64,000 nucleotides of DNA from Algoriphagus sp. (GCA_029945945.1 JAQSDM010000005.1:186001-250000), one strand, 5' to 3'. Positions 44,142 to 54,028 are shown, numbered from the stretch's first letter. Program-made: numbers and translations. Notes: a model not told the origin generated them from the letters alone.

Positions 44142-44184
44142 TGAAAAAGGGTCGGCTATCTTAGCTGACACTTTTCTTTTTATC
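44142..44184. terminator. Terminator-like hairpin, copy 2
   Basis: Near copy of the hairpin at 40018 with one stem mismatch (GGGTC against GACAC). It lies just outside the galK stop and may end galK on the minus strand or the lipoprotein gene on the plus strand. Confidence 0.65.
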
Positions 44185-44189
44185 TTTGA

Positions 44190-45335
44190 TTACGAAATCA
44201 ACCTTGCTCCATCGCCGATTTTGACGGGGATAAACTCAGGGTGAATCCCGAATTTTTCAAAATAAGCGGGGTTCATTCTTGTCTCAAATTCCGTCAAATA
44301 ATCAGTTTTAACCAGGTTGATTGTACAGCCGCCAAATCCTCCTCCCATCATTCGGGAACCGAGAACTTCGGGTATTTCCTGAGCTTTCGCAGCCAAAAAA
44401 TCAAGTTCTTCGCAGCTTACTTCGAAATCGTCACTAAGGCTGGCATGAGAAGCATTGAGGAGCTGGCCAAAGCGTAAAAGATCCTTTTTTTTCAATGCAT
44501 CCACCGCATCAAAAACACGCTGAATCTCTGTGATCACATGCTTTGCCTTTGGGAATAACTCAGCAGGAAGGATTTCTTCGACTGTTTCCAGGTCAGACAC
44601 ACCAATATCCCGTAGGGTTTTGATATCAGGAAAAGTCGGCCTGAGTAGACGAACACTTTTTTCGCAAGCTTCTCTTCTTTTGTTGTAAGCCGAATCCGCC
44701 AGGGAATGCTTCACTTTTGAATTGACCAAAATCAGGGAATAATCTCCAAAATCAGCCTTCACTTCCTGATGGGTATTGCTTCTGCAATCGAGCAGCAAGG
44801 CATGATCTTTCACTCCGAAGGCTGAGGCATAGGGATCCATGATTCCGCAATTCACTCCTGCAAAAACATGTTCAGATTTTTGGGCATAAAGCGCAAGGGA
44901 TTTCTTGGGAACTGAATAGCCAAACAGCCCTGAAATGGCCGTTCCGATTGCGACAGAAAGTGCCGCTGAGGAAGAAAGGCCGGATGCAGGTATGTTTCCC
45001 CCAAACGCCAAATCAAAACCGGTTGGATAGAATCCTGCCTGATTCAACTGGCTGACCATTCCCATCGCGTAGTTTGCCCAATGTCCTTTTTTGGGTGAAA
45101 AATCAGTGGACGAAAAGGCGAATTCTTCTTCCAAATCAATGGAATATAAGCGGATGTTTGATTCGTGATTTTTTTGAACTGCCACCCAAATGCCTTGCTC
45201 GATAGCTGCCGGAAATACAAATCCTTCCTGATAATCTGTGTGCTCACCGATCAGATTGATTCTGCCCGGGGCAAATGCTACAATGGGATCAGTTTTGAAA
45301 ACGTCCCGAAAGGCATTGGATACCTTTTCAATCAT
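44190..45335 (-). CDS. galK: Galactokinase
   Basis: A 381-aa GHMP kinase. The galactokinase signature PGRINLIGEHTDYQEGFVFP lies near residue 24, the ATP loop GGNIPASGLSSSAALSVAIG near 117, and the C-terminal motif GSRMMGGGFGGCTINLV near 335. It phosphorylates galactose at C1 for the Leloir pathway. Its ATG overlaps the LacI gene stop by 4 bp, so the two are coupled. No galT, galE or mutarotase gene is seen in the window. Confidence 0.95.
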   Translation of the reverse strand: MIEKVSNAFRDVFKTDPIVAFAPGRINLIGEHTDYQEGFVFPAAIEQGIWVAVQKNHESNIRLYSIDLEEEFAFSSTDFSPKKGHWANYAMGMVSQLNQAGFYPTGFDLAFGGNIPASGLSSSAALSVAIGTAISGLFGYSVPKKSLALYAQKSEHVFAGVNCGIMDPYASAFGVKDHALLLDCRSNTHQEVKADFGDYSLILVNSKVKHSLADSAYNKRREACEKSVRLLRPTFPDIKTLRDIGVSDLETVEEILPAELFPKAKHVITEIQRVFDAVDALKKKDLLRFGQLLNASHASLSDDFEVSCEELDFLAAKAQEIPEVLGSRMMGGGFGGCTINLVKTDYLTEFETRMNPAYFEKFGIHPEFIPVKIGDGARLIS

Positions 45336-46363
45336 TTTAAAGGAAGAGGTTTGGTGGATTTTCGGGGTACAAGGGTAGTTTCCAGGACAATGGAAATAGG
45401 GTCATCGGATGCGACTCCGTCCAATTGATCCAAAAGATGGCTGACCGATAATTTTCCCATTTCATAGCCGGGCTGCGAAACAGTTGTGAGTGGAGGTTCA
45501 ACAACAGCCGAAGTCGGATTATTGGTAAATCCTGCAAGTGAAATATCCTCAGGAATCTTGATTCCCATACTTTTCCAAACAGTCAGCACATCGACAGCCA
45601 GCGGATCAATCATGCAAAATACAGCCTCAGGTCTTGGATTCATGGCCGCGATTTCCTCTGCAGCTCTTACATTGCCTTCGTGAGTAAGATCCGTGATCTT
45701 GATCAGATCAGCTTCTTCGCCCAACCCATATTCAGACAATGCTCTTAGATAACCTTCTTTGCGCTTTTTACTGATGTACAAATCCTCCGGACCGGAGACA
45801 TACATGATTCTTCTGCAACCGGTTTCCAGCAAATATTTAGTGACCTGATAGGCTCCGCCAACGTCGTTGAAAGTGATTTTGGAAACAGGGATATCTTCAT
45901 TTACCCGATCAAAAAGGACGAAAGGAATTTCCCGATCGTACAGCTCATACAGGTGTTCGTAATGATTGGTTTCCCGGCTCAAGGAAATCAAAAGGCCATC
46001 CACCTGACTGGAAACCAAGGATTTAATGTTGGCTTTTTCCTGCTCGATTGACTCGTTTGACTGGCAGATCATCACGTTGTACCCACGTGAATTTGCTGTA
46101 TCCTGAATCCCGCTTACACAGGATCCGAAAAAGTGAGAGATAATTTCCGGAACGATTACCCCAAGTGTTTTGGTGCGGGAAATCCGAAGACTCTGAGCCA
46201 AAAGGTTAGGCTGATAGTTCATCTCCTTGGCCATTTCAACAATCTTTCGCTTGGTTTCCGGATGTAATTCCGGAGAATCCTGAAGTGCTCTTGAAATGGT
46301 AGAAACCGATACCCCCAATTTCTTGGCGATTTCCTTCATCGTTACCTGATGCCCTTTTTTCAT
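45332..46363 (-). CDS. LacI family regulator, probable control of galK
   Basis: A 343-aa protein. The N-terminal HTH is TMKEIAKKLGVSVSTISRALQ followed by the hinge region NYQPNLLAQSLR. The rest is the sugar-binding core with TLGVIVPEIISHFF and DISLAGFTNNPTSAVVEPPLTTV. It is the first gene of a coupled pair with galK, so it may respond to galactose or a galactoside. The operator was not found. Confidence 0.92.
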   Translation of the reverse strand: MKKGHQVTMKEIAKKLGVSVSTISRALQDSPELHPETKRKIVEMAKEMNYQPNLLAQSLRISRTKTLGVIVPEIISHFFGSCVSGIQDTANSRGYNVMICQSNESIEQEKANIKSLVSSQVDGLLISLSRETNHYEHLYELYDREIPFVLFDRVNEDIPVSKITFNDVGGAYQVTKYLLETGCRRIMYVSGPEDLYISKKRKEGYLRALSEYGLGEEADLIKITDLTHEGNVRAAEEIAAMNPRPEAVFCMIDPLAVDVLTVWKSMGIKIPEDISLAGFTNNPTSAVVEPPLTTVSQPGYEMGKLSVSHLLDQLDGVASDDPISIVLETTLVPRKSTKPLPLK

Positions 46364-46435
46364 TCCTGCGTAGTAGTTTGAACTGGAACTCAGAAGCTTC
46401 CAAAAAAGTTGGAATCTGAGTTTGAAGTTAATCTT

Positions 46436-47416
46436 TTACTCCTGGTAAATTGTAAATAAAACTGTTTCTCCAACAGCTTGCAAGGTTCTGCGGTCAATCA
46501 AGTCCATATTATCTGTGTGCTTGTGGTGATATTGACCAAATCCATAATCGGGTGAAAACTCCAAAATATCAATCATCGGGATTCCAGCAAATTCATTCAC
46601 AAAGAGGTGATCGTCCAGGATTTCCGGGGAATCTCTGTTGACGAAAAAATCGCCATGACCAATTTGAGCTGCATTATCCCATACATTTTTCAAAATTCCG
46701 GAAGCGTATTTTCTGGAATGTCCTTCTCTGAAAAACCGGGCATTTTTGGCGCCAACCAAGTCAACCAAAATCCCAAAATAAGCGGAATAGTTTGCCTGAT
46801 GCTTGTTTTTTGACCAATGCTGTGAACCCAAACACCACCAGATCTGACTGTTGTTTTGAATGGATGTGTTTTCCGGTTCACCGTCATCCTCTCCATCGAA
46901 AAGAATAATGTCGATTCCCACTTCGGGTTTCAGTTCCTGCGAACCGATCACTCTGGCGATTTCCAGTAAAATTCCAACCCCGCTTCCTCCGTCATTTGCA
47001 CCGTCAATGGGTTGATCCATGCGCTCGGTGTCTTTGTCGGCGATTCTTCGCGTGTCCCAGTGTGCAGCCAACAGGATTCTTTTAGTTGCCTGTGGATTGT
47101 AAGAAGCGATAATATTGCTCAGGTTCCAGGTCAGTCCGTCGTAAGTCTTTGCTTTGAAATCCTGAGTCTGCACTGCAAATCCATATCCTTCCAGTTTTGC
47201 CAGAAGCCATGCTTTGGTAGCCGCATGTCCGGGAGTTTCCGGTACCCGAGGCCCAAAATCAACTTGCTTTTGCACAAAAGCATAGGCAGAATCAGCTGAG
47301 AAAGCAGGATATGGTTTCGCTACCTGGGTGTCCTCAAGAATTTCCGTTTTTTTCTCCGGAGTGCTACAGGCCCAAGTGAAAATGAGCAGACCAATCAGCC
47401 AAAATCTATTCTTCAT
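46436..47416 (-). CDS. M28 family lipoprotein, glutaminyl cyclase-like
   Basis: A 326-aa protein with lipobox TWAC (Cys17). The M28 zinc sites are [32 protein letters not shown] and [28 protein letters not shown] and [13 protein letters not shown] lie at the C-terminus. The spacing and the HWDTR/DG(E)D motifs resemble glutaminyl-peptide cyclotransferases more than aminopeptidases. It would form N-terminal pyroglutamate on exported proteins, or cut peptides. It overlaps the cysS end by 11 bp. Confidence 0.87.
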   Translation of the reverse strand: MKNRFWLIGLLIFTWACSTPEKKTEILEDTQVAKPYPAFSADSAYAFVQKQVDFGPRVPETPGHAATKAWLLAKLEGYGFAVQTQDFKAKTYDGLTWNLSNIIASYNPQATKRILLAAHWDTRRIADKDTERMDQPIDGANDGGSGVGILLEIARVIGSQELKPEVGIDIILFDGEDDGEPENTSIQNNSQIWWCLGSQHWSKNKHQANYSAYFGILVDLVGAKNARFFREGHSRKYASGILKNVWDNAAQIGHGDFFVNRDSPEILDDHLFVNEFAGIPMIDILEFSPDYGFGQYHHKHTDNMDLIDRRTLQAVGETVLFTIYQE

Positions 47417-48896
47417 AAGCCCAGTCGATTTTGTCTTTCATGTCTTTAACCACAAAACCCAGCTCTTTCAAACCTGACCGGATCTCGTCCACTTTGTTAT
47501 AATCTCTGGCTGTTTTAGCTTCTGAGTAAAGTTTCAAAAGCAGTTCCAGCATCGGATTTTGCACATCAGATTTTTCCTCGATCAGGCCGAGAATTTCTTC
47601 CACGAATGTGATATACGTGTTTTTCAGCTTTGCAAATACTTCCTCTCCAAAGGCAGCAGATGGAAGCTGTCCGGTGAAAATCGAGTTTATTTTCTTCAGA
47701 AGATTGAACAGGTGGCCGATTGCCTGGGCGGTGTTGAAGTCATCGTCCATCGCCCGATACGCAGCGGTGATGCTTTGTTCGATTTGCTTGATCTGCTCTT
47801 CGTCCAATGCCACATCCGCAGGTTGGAACTCGAGAGATCTGGTGATTCTCAATCCGTTGATAATCTTTTTATAGCCTTTTTGGGCAGCTTTCAGCGCTTC
47901 GTTGGAAAAGTCCAGCGTGGAGCGATAGTGGGCAGTCAGGATGAAATACCGAATGGTCATCGGGCTGTAGGCTTGCTCCAGAAGTTTATGATTTCCGGTG
48001 AAAAGCTCCTGCAGGTTGATGAAGTTGCCCAATGATTTGCCCATCTTCTGACCGTTGATGGTGATCATGTTATTGTGCATCCAATACTTGGCAGGATCCT
48101 GATGGTTGCAAGCGTTCCCTTGAGCAATCTCACATTCGTGATGCGGAAACATCAAGTCCATGCCACCGCCGTGGATGTCAAACTGTTTCCCGAGGTATTT
48201 GGAACTCATCGCTGTACACTCGAGGTGCCAACCCGGAAATCCCATTCCCCAGGGAGAATCCCATTTCATCAGATGCTCCGGAGATGCATTTTTCCAAAGG
48301 GCAAAATCAACCGAGTTATGCTTCTCACCCTGACCATCGAGGTCACGGCTTCCGCTGATCAGTTCCTCGATTACCCTGCCTGAAAGCTTGCCGTATTTAT
48401 AGGTTTCGTTGTATTTCAACACGTCGAAATAAACCGATCCATTCACTTCGTACGCCAATCCCTCTTTCAAAATGGCCTCTACCAAAGCAATTTGCTCGGG
48501 AATATGACCGGTAGCACGGGGTTCAATACTTGGCTTCCAGGTATTCAACAGCTGCATATCCCGATGATAGGTATCGGTGTATTGCTTGGCAACCTCCATC
48601 GGTTCAAGCTTTTCGAGTTTTGCTTTTTTCTCGATTTTATCCTCTCCTTCATCCGCATCACCTTGCAAGTGACCGACATCCGTAATATTCCGAACGTAGC
48701 GAACGCGATAGCCCAAGTGTGTCAGGTATCTGTTCACAGTATCAAAAGTAATCGCAGGTCGGCCGTGACCCAGGTGGGCATCTCCATAGACAGTAGGTCC
48801 GCAGACATACATTCCCACAAAGGGAGGATTCAGGGGTTGGAAATCTTCCTTCTGCCGCGACAGAGTATTGTAAAGCTTGAGGTGGTGAGTTTTCAT
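47406..48896 (-). CDS. cysS: Cysteinyl-tRNA synthetase
   Basis: About 496 aa from the ATG at 48896 ([15 protein letters not shown]); a start 33 bp earlier has no support. Class I synthetase with the Cys of [18 protein letters not shown] beside the HIGH-type motif, WHLECTAMS with a zinc Cys, the HHECEIAQ part and KMGKSLGNF as the KMSKS-type loop. It charges tRNA-Cys. It lies upstream of the M28 lipoprotein gene and overlaps it by 11 bp. Confidence 0.96.
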   Translation of the reverse strand: MKTHHLKLYNTLSRQKEDFQPLNPPFVGMYVCGPTVYGDAHLGHGRPAITFDTVNRYLTHLGYRVRYVRNITDVGHLQGDADEGEDKIEKKAKLEKLEPMEVAKQYTDTYHRDMQLLNTWKPSIEPRATGHIPEQIALVEAILKEGLAYEVNGSVYFDVLKYNETYKYGKLSGRVIEELISGSRDLDGQGEKHNSVDFALWKNASPEHLMKWDSPWGMGFPGWHLECTAMSSKYLGKQFDIHGGGMDLMFPHHECEIAQGNACNHQDPAKYWMHNNMITINGQKMGKSLGNFINLQELFTGNHKLLEQAYSPMTIRYFILTAHYRSTLDFSNEALKAAQKGYKKIINGLRITRSLEFQPADVALDEEQIKQIEQSITAAYRAMDDDFNTAQAIGHLFNLLKKINSIFTGQLPSAAFGEEVFAKLKNTYITFVEEILGLIEEKSDVQNPMLELLLKLYSEAKTARDYNKVDEIRSGLKELGFVVKDMKDKIDWAYEE

Positions 48897-48898
48897 AG

Positions 48899-48936
48899 GA
48901 TGTACGAAGTACGAAGTACAAAGTACCACGTACGTT
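48899..48936. repeat. Microrepeat upstream of cysS
   Basis: Tandem near-copies of a 7-8 bp unit around TACGAAGT just before the cysS start. Slippage-prone; no function seen. Confidence 0.5.
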
Positions 48937-49066
48937 AAATCTCCGATTTCGATTCAGGTTGCAAAATAGGGGATTAAGCCGGGGAAATGAAAGAAATTAA
49001 GCTAACAGGATTTGTTAATAAAAAAGTCCACCAATTTGCCGAGGAGGATTGAGGGACTTAGTTTTC

Positions 49067-50092
49067 TTACTTCCCGATCGGATTTGCTTCCACTCCTTCA
49101 AAAGTCATTTTGATTGGTTTGATCGTCCCATCTTCGTTGAATTCCATCACGTCGATACACGTAACCCGGTGATCGCGACCTTCATTTGGGATCGGTCTTC
49201 GGTGATACACCATATACCAATCGTCTGAACCCGGTTTTTGAATCACAGAATTGTGTCCTGCTCCGGTGGCGACGGTCGTATCTGATTCCAGAATTGTTCC
49301 GACCCGATTATAGGGTCCTGTTGGTTTTTCGGCCATTGCATATGCCACTTTATACGTGTCATTTGTCCAACCGCCTTCTGACCACATGAGATAATAAATG
49401 CCTTTTCGCAGAAACATAAAGGGACCTTCTACATATCCTTCAGGGGTGATTTCATGGAAAAGCTCTCCGTCCTCCCAAGGTTCAAATCCCGTAAAATCAG
49501 CATTCAGTTTCCCGATATTGCAATGGCTCCAGCCTCCGTAGAAAAAGTAGTGGGTGCCATCTACGTCTTTGAACACAAACTGATCAATCGGTTGTGCATC
49601 ATTGTGAAAATCTCCGATCAAAGGCTTTCCTAGGTAATCTGCAAAAGGACCTCCCGGAGAATCCGCCACCGCGATACCGATTCCTCCCGAATGATTGATG
49701 TCATTGTCAGGATCCCAACCCGGACGACTTGGCCGCTGCACATCATTTGCCGAGAAGAAGAGGTAGTATTTTCCGTCTTTTTCAATGGCCGCAGGCGCCC
49801 ACATCGCCTGTCTTGCCCATTTGATGGAAGCAGTATCGAGAATCCGCTCATGCTTTTTCCAGTTCACGAGATCTTTGGATGAAAAGGCATCAAAGTGAAG
49901 CTGCTCGGTAAAGCCTGCCGAAAATGTCGGATAGATCCAATATTCCTCCCCAAACACGATTCCCTCCGGATCAGCATACCAGCCTTCGAAAATCGGATTT
50001 CCGGATAGTTTCTGCGTTTCCTCTTCCTCAGACTTTGGAGAAGAACAGGCAAATGCAAAGGCCAGAAATAGCAGGATCGGATTAATTTTCAT
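49067..50092 (-). CDS. GH43 family glycoside hydrolase lipoprotein
   Basis: A 341-aa protein with lipobox AFAC (Cys16). The five-bladed GH43 propeller shows the catalytic Asp region EGWYADPEGIVF near the start, then WAPAAIEKDGKYYLFFSAND, and the acid Glu in GYVEGPFMFLRKGIYYLMWSEGG. ATGAGHNSVIQKPG is the last conserved part. The usual substrates are arabinans, xylans or galactans. It is probably on the cell surface or in the periplasm. Single gene on the minus strand. Confidence 0.92.
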   Translation of the reverse strand: MKINPILLFLAFAFACSSPKSEEEETQKLSGNPIFEGWYADPEGIVFGEEYWIYPTFSAGFTEQLHFDAFSSKDLVNWKKHERILDTASIKWARQAMWAPAAIEKDGKYYLFFSANDVQRPSRPGWDPDNDINHSGGIGIAVADSPGGPFADYLGKPLIGDFHNDAQPIDQFVFKDVDGTHYFFYGGWSHCNIGKLNADFTGFEPWEDGELFHEITPEGYVEGPFMFLRKGIYYLMWSEGGWTNDTYKVAYAMAEKPTGPYNRVGTILESDTTVATGAGHNSVIQKPGSDDWYMVYHRRPIPNEGRDHRVTCIDVMEFNEDGTIKPIKMTFEGVEANPIGK

Positions 50093-50288
50093 TTTAAGAG
50101 GGTTAAAAACTCAGGGTTAAGTTAAGCTTTTTTGAATATCCAGTACTTGTTTATAGGCCATAGTCAATTGTCCATAGTTTGGTTTTTTATTGGGACTTCA
50201 GACTTTGGTTTATTTGCTTGGAGCAGATAAACCGCGGATAACCATTAGACGGCATTTAAGCAATTGTTTATTCAAGTAAACCGAAAAG

Positions 50289-50326
50289 CAAAAAACCTCT
50301 GATCCGCCGCAGCAGACCAGAGGTCT
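50289..50326 (-). terminator. Terminator of purH (minus strand)
   Basis: ACCTCTG/CAGAGGT stem. Read on the minus strand a TTTTTTGCTTTT run follows. Confidence 0.75.
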
Positions 50327-50342
50327 CGTCTCTTATTAAATC

Positions 50343-50376
50343 AGACCTTCGAGGTTCTTAAAAACCTCAAAGGTCT
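50343..50376. repeat. REP-like hairpin (CCTTTGAGG family)
   Basis: AGACCTTCGAGGTT and AACCTCAAAGGTCT arms form a hairpin with a 6-nt loop inside the 317-bp gap between purH and the GH43 gene. A pyrimidine-rich microrepeat follows up to the purH stop. The rest of this gap (50093-50288) shows nothing. Confidence 0.55.
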
Positions 50377-50409
50377 AGTCTCTTGGCTCTAGCTTCTTGC
50401 TTCTGCTTC

Positions 50410-51936
50410 TTAATGCTTAAAATGTCTAACCCCAGTCATCACCATCGCCATGCCATGCGCATCGCAATAGTCGATGCTGTCCTGATCTTTGATTGATCCG
50501 CCTGGCTGAACAACGGCTGTGATTCCTGCATCGCCTGCGATTTCCACGCAATCCGGGAAAGGGAAGAAAGCATCTGAAGCCATCACAGCACCTTTCAGTT
50601 TGAAACCAAAAGCCTTAGCTTTTTCAATCGCCTGTCTCAATGCATCAACTCTGGAAGTTTGACCGACTCCGCTTGAGAAAAGCTGCGAGTCATTGCTCAG
50701 GATGATCGTATTGGACTTGGTGTGTTTACAGATTTTGGCTGCGAAAACCAGTGCATCCAGTTCCGCTTCTGTCGGAGCTTTTTTGGTTGCCAATTTGAAA
50801 TCGGCCTTTGTCTCAGTTGCCAAATCTTTGTCCTGCTCGATGATTCCATTGAGCAACGTCTTGATTTGCTTGGTGCCTGAAATCTGCATTTTCTGACGAA
50901 GGAGAATTCTGTTTTTCTTGGTTTTCAAAAGTGCCAAAGCATCTTCTGTAAACTCAGGCGCGATCAGCACTTCGAAGAAAAGGCTATGCATTTCCTGAGC
51001 TGCTGCCAGGTCAACCGTCTGATTTGTCACCAATACACCGCCAAAAGCGGAAGTTGTATCTGCTTCAAAAGATTTCAGATACGCCTCTTTCACTGTCGGC
51101 GCTACTGCCACGCCGCAAGCATTGGTATGCTTCAGGATCGCAAAGGCAGTTTGTCCCGGGAATTCAGCGATCAGCGCAACGGCTGCATCCACGTCCACGA
51201 GGTTGTTATAGGATAATTCTTTCCCGTTCAATTGGTCAAAAAGTTCTTCCATGTTACCATAGAAATGAGCCGACTGATGTGGGTTTTCTCCGTATCTGAG
51301 TGCTTTTGCTTTGGTTTCAGAAACCTTCAGCGCCGGGATATTCTCAGTTTGGTTGAAGTAGTTGAAAATATGCGTGTCGTAATTGGATGAAACCTGGAAA
51401 GCCTGCGCCGCGAAATAATGTCTGTCAGCGAGGGTAGTTCCGCCGTCTTGCTCAGCAAGTTTGGCTTCCAACTCGGCATATTGAGCTTTGGAAGCAATAA
51501 TGGTCACATCTTTGAAATTCTTTGCTGCAGCGCGGATCAGTGAAATTCCTCCGATGTCGATCTTCTCGATCACCTCTGCTTCACTTGCTCCGGAAGCAAC
51601 CGTCTCCTCAAAAGGATACAGATCCACTATCACCAAATCAATCGCCGGGATGTTGAATTCTGCAGCCTGGGCCAGATCCTGACCGTTTTCTCTTCTGTAA
51701 AGAATGCCACCAAAAACTGCCGGGTGAAGAGTTTTTACTCTTCCTCCGAAGATGGAAGGGTAGCCCGTAAGCTCTTCCACAGGGATTACTGCTGCGCCTT
51801 GCTCCTCGATAAACTGCTGAGTACCACCGGTAGAGTAGATTTTTACCCCGTGCTTTTTCAGCAAAGCGATGATAGGTTCGAGGTTGTCTTTATAATAGAC
51901 AGAGATCAGGGCAGATTCTATTTTTTTGATTGCCAT
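50410..51936 (-). CDS. purH: Bifunctional IMP cyclohydrolase/AICAR formyltransferase
   Basis: A 508-aa protein. The N-terminal IMP cyclohydrolase part has STGGTQQFIEEQG, GGRVKTLHPAVFGGILYRR and DLVIVDLYPFE. The AICAR transformylase part has LRYGENPHQSAHFYG, ILKHTNACGVA, SDAFFPFPDCVEIAG and QPGGSIKDQDSI with the final GVRHFKH. It does the last two steps of IMP synthesis. purN, which acts earlier in the same pathway, is 4.6 kb away; the cassette-like segment lies between them. Confidence 0.97.
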   Translation of the reverse strand: MAIKKIESALISVYYKDNLEPIIALLKKHGVKIYSTGGTQQFIEEQGAAVIPVEELTGYPSIFGGRVKTLHPAVFGGILYRRENGQDLAQAAEFNIPAIDLVIVDLYPFEETVASGASEAEVIEKIDIGGISLIRAAAKNFKDVTIIASKAQYAELEAKLAEQDGGTTLADRHYFAAQAFQVSSNYDTHIFNYFNQTENIPALKVSETKAKALRYGENPHQSAHFYGNMEELFDQLNGKELSYNNLVDVDAAVALIAEFPGQTAFAILKHTNACGVAVAPTVKEAYLKSFEADTTSAFGGVLVTNQTVDLAAAQEMHSLFFEVLIAPEFTEDALALLKTKKNRILLRQKMQISGTKQIKTLLNGIIEQDKDLATETKADFKLATKKAPTEAELDALVFAAKICKHTKSNTIILSNDSQLFSSGVGQTSRVDALRQAIEKAKAFGFKLKGAVMASDAFFPFPDCVEIAGDAGITAVVQPGGSIKDQDSIDYCDAHGMAMVMTGVRHFKH

Positions 51937-52167
51937 TTGGGAATGGATTTGGATGAAATCTTTGGAAGTCGCAAAGGTAGAAAAAATGCTTGGAAAGGCA
52001 GGGTGAAAATCTGTCTTGGTTTACCAAGGGCTTTTGGGGTTTTCCGAAAGATCAGTTAAGGCCCGAAAAGTGTCGACCACTATCGATAAGAAGCCTATTG
52101 AAAATAATTTGAAATATACGTGTACTGCATCAACTCACTTATCAAAGGGAAATAATCGATTTGGGTC

Positions 52168-52749
52168 TTATTTTCTATCCACTGTGTAATTCAGTTCAAT
52201 TACTCCGGAAGTAAATTGTCGGGTAGTCAATAGGTTTAGTTTTATTTTGTCCTTGATATCTACAAACAATGGAATGCCTCTTCCAAGAATAATTGGATTG
52301 ACAAATAGCCAAAAGCCGTCAATTAAGTTCAGTTGAAGAAGTGAATGAGTTGCTGTCGGGCTACCAAAAAGCAGAATGTCTTCACTCCCGCCGGTGCGGG
52401 ATTGTTTTATTTCATTTATTCTGTCAGCAAGATTTTCATTGATAATTGTCGTGTTAGTCAAGCTCTCTTCTTTCATTGTTTTTGATAAAACAATTTTGTG
52501 CGCTTTGCTATACCATTTTGAATGTTCAATGTCGTGCTTAGTCGCTGTCGGCTTGTCTGCTGCGGTAGGCCAGTAGCTTTCCATCATCTGATAAGTGACT
52601 CGTCCATATAATGCAGCGTCGCTTTTGCGTATCCGTTTACCGACATGATCAAAAATTTCTTCATCAATTTTGACCCAGTCCAATTCTCCGTTCGGTCCTG
52701 CTACAAAACCGTCAAGAGATATATGCATAAATGAAATTATTTTTTTCAT
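52168..52749 (-). CDS. DHFR-like (RibD C-terminal) protein, putative cassette gene
   Basis: A 193-aa protein of the RibD C-terminal/dihydrofolate reductase-like family. It has the start KKIISFMHISLDGFVAGPNGELDWV, ALYGRVTYQMMESYWP, IVLSKTMK and SPTATHSLLQLNLIDGFWLFVNPIILGRGIPLF. Such proteins are frequent integron and accessory genes in Bacteroidota. A degenerate attC-like arm lies about 55 bp upstream of its start. A distant relative is encoded at 55991-56530. Its reductase substrate is unknown. Confidence 0.88.
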   Translation of the reverse strand: MKKIISFMHISLDGFVAGPNGELDWVKIDEEIFDHVGKRIRKSDAALYGRVTYQMMESYWPTAADKPTATKHDIEHSKWYSKAHKIVLSKTMKEESLTNTTIINENLADRINEIKQSRTGGSEDILLFGSPTATHSLLQLNLIDGFWLFVNPIILGRGIPLFVDIKDKIKLNLLTTRQFTSGVIELNYTVDRK

Positions 52750-52798
52750 AGAGTTCTGGTTTTTATTGTTGCCGATGGGTTTTTACTGTCTTTTGACA

Positions 52799-52856
52799 CC
52801 GTTAAAATTTTGACTAATTGGGAAGAAGCGGATTTCGAAATGCAAAACTTTAGTAG
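52799..52856 (-). repeat. Degenerate attC-like half-site (site D)
   Basis: It aligns with the clearer half-site at 53915, sharing the AATTGG block, GCGGATTTC, AAA and an AAACTT end. It lies between the DHFR-like gene and a cassette-sized stretch without an ORF. Confidence 0.5.
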
Positions 52857-53195
52857 TGATAACGTTCTCAATTTCAGAACTCGCTTTTGTTTCCTTTAAA
52901 TGAATAGTGTCTAATAAAAGTGAAGATTTGGTAAATTTTGTAATGCTCCGTTCAATTGAGTCAGCGCTCTGCTTGCTGAAATTGTCTTTTACAGAACTTT
53001 TTTAGTCTCCAATTCAAATTTGGAGGCAGTAAAGGAAGGTCGTTAAAAGGGGTATTTTGGTCAAAATCAGGCATAAAACAAGGGTAATTGTTATACTTAT
53101 AAGCTCAATAAGGGTAAATACAGCTAATTATTACACTCGTTAGGAAGTCAGTGGTAATTTTTACTCTTGTTGATTCTGATTGTCAGCATGACTCA
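52857..53195. other. Cassette-sized stretch without a gene
   Basis: About 340 bp between attC-like sites D and B. I see no ORF with protein-like content. It may be an ORF-less or decayed cassette. Confidence 0.45.
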
Positions 53196-53331
53196 CAACG
53201 TTTTGCCACTTTGCGAAGGCAGGGATTTTTACCACAAAAGTTCAATCGAAGAACGAAAGTTGAACCTAGCAAAAATGTCCAATTGAAGCATTTCAGCCCC
53301 GCTTTTGCAATACCATGTAAGGCGTTGGTTC
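53196..53331 (-). repeat. attC-like imperfect palindrome (site B)
   Basis: The left arm (53196-53235) matches the left arm of site A at 36 of 40 positions. The right arm has CCCCGCTTTTGCAA and ends GGCGTTGG, pairing with CAACG and with TTGC...GCGGGG-type parts of the left arm. It lies just after the stop of the PhnB-like gene (minus strand), as expected for the recombination site of that cassette. Confidence 0.65.
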
Positions 53332-53342
53332 TTTTACTTCAG

Positions 53343-53780
53343 TTAAATTTGCCCTTTATAATTTGGGTCGAAGTCCACCATCCACTCAATGCCATATTTG
53401 TCTCTAAACATTCCAAAATATGAACCCCAAGGGCTGTCAGAAATAGGCATTTCAATTTGTCCGCCTGCCGAAAGCCCACTAAATAACTTGTCTGCTTCTT
53501 CTTTGCTTTCTGCACTTATAGAAATTTTGCTTCTATTTTCGTTTTCGTTTACCCGTCCCATACTTTCCGGGACGTCATTGCCCATCAGAACATTTTTTCC
53601 AATAGGTAAAGCAATGTGCAGAATTTTATTTGCGTCATTTTCTGCTACAGGGAATTCCGGACTTGAGAGGTCTTTAAGACGCATGATTTTTGCAAACTCT
53701 CCGCCAAATACTGATTTATAAAAGTTGAATGCTTCTTCTGCATTGCCGTTGAAATTAATGTGTGGATTGATAAGTGCCAT
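53343..53780 (-). CDS. PhnB-like VOC family protein, putative cassette gene
   Basis: A 145-aa protein of the PhnB/3-demethylubiquinone-methyltransferase-like VOC branch: ALINPHINFNGNAEEAFNFYKSVFGG at the start, VLMGNDVPE in the middle and DSPWGSYFGMFRDKYGIEWMVDFDP at the end. The catalytic function is unknown; these genes are common mobile cargo. It is bounded by attC-like sites B and C on its two sides. Confidence 0.9.
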   Translation of the reverse strand: MALINPHINFNGNAEEAFNFYKSVFGGEFAKIMRLKDLSSPEFPVAENDANKILHIALPIGKNVLMGNDVPESMGRVNENENRSKISISAESKEEADKLFSGLSAGGQIEMPISDSPWGSYFGMFRDKYGIEWMVDFDPNYKGQI

Positions 53781-53914
53781 AGTTTTAATTTTTAATTATT
53801 ATGGAAATTTTATTTTTTTAATCAATCTAATACTACACACTCGTCACTAAAAGTTTTCAGTAGTCGTGATTTTTTAATGTATCATCCGTTTGAAGTGTGT
53901 TGTTGTACAATGAC

Positions 53915-53972
53915 GCCTAACGTTTTGCGGATTGGCGCAGTGGCGGATTTCAAAGCACACAACTTCAACCCT
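53915..53972 (-). repeat. attC-like half-site (site C) with canonical core
   Basis: On the minus strand it ends in CGTTAGGC, which fits the integron core GTTRRRY exactly. The arm continues as GCGCCAATCCGCAAAACG. No matching second arm was found between here and the OsmC stop at 54029, so the site is partial or decayed. Confidence 0.6.
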
Positions 53973-54028
53973 ATTCGCCGGAAATAACTACTTTGTAGAA
54001 TGAGGGAGCTGGTTTCTCAATGCATTTC

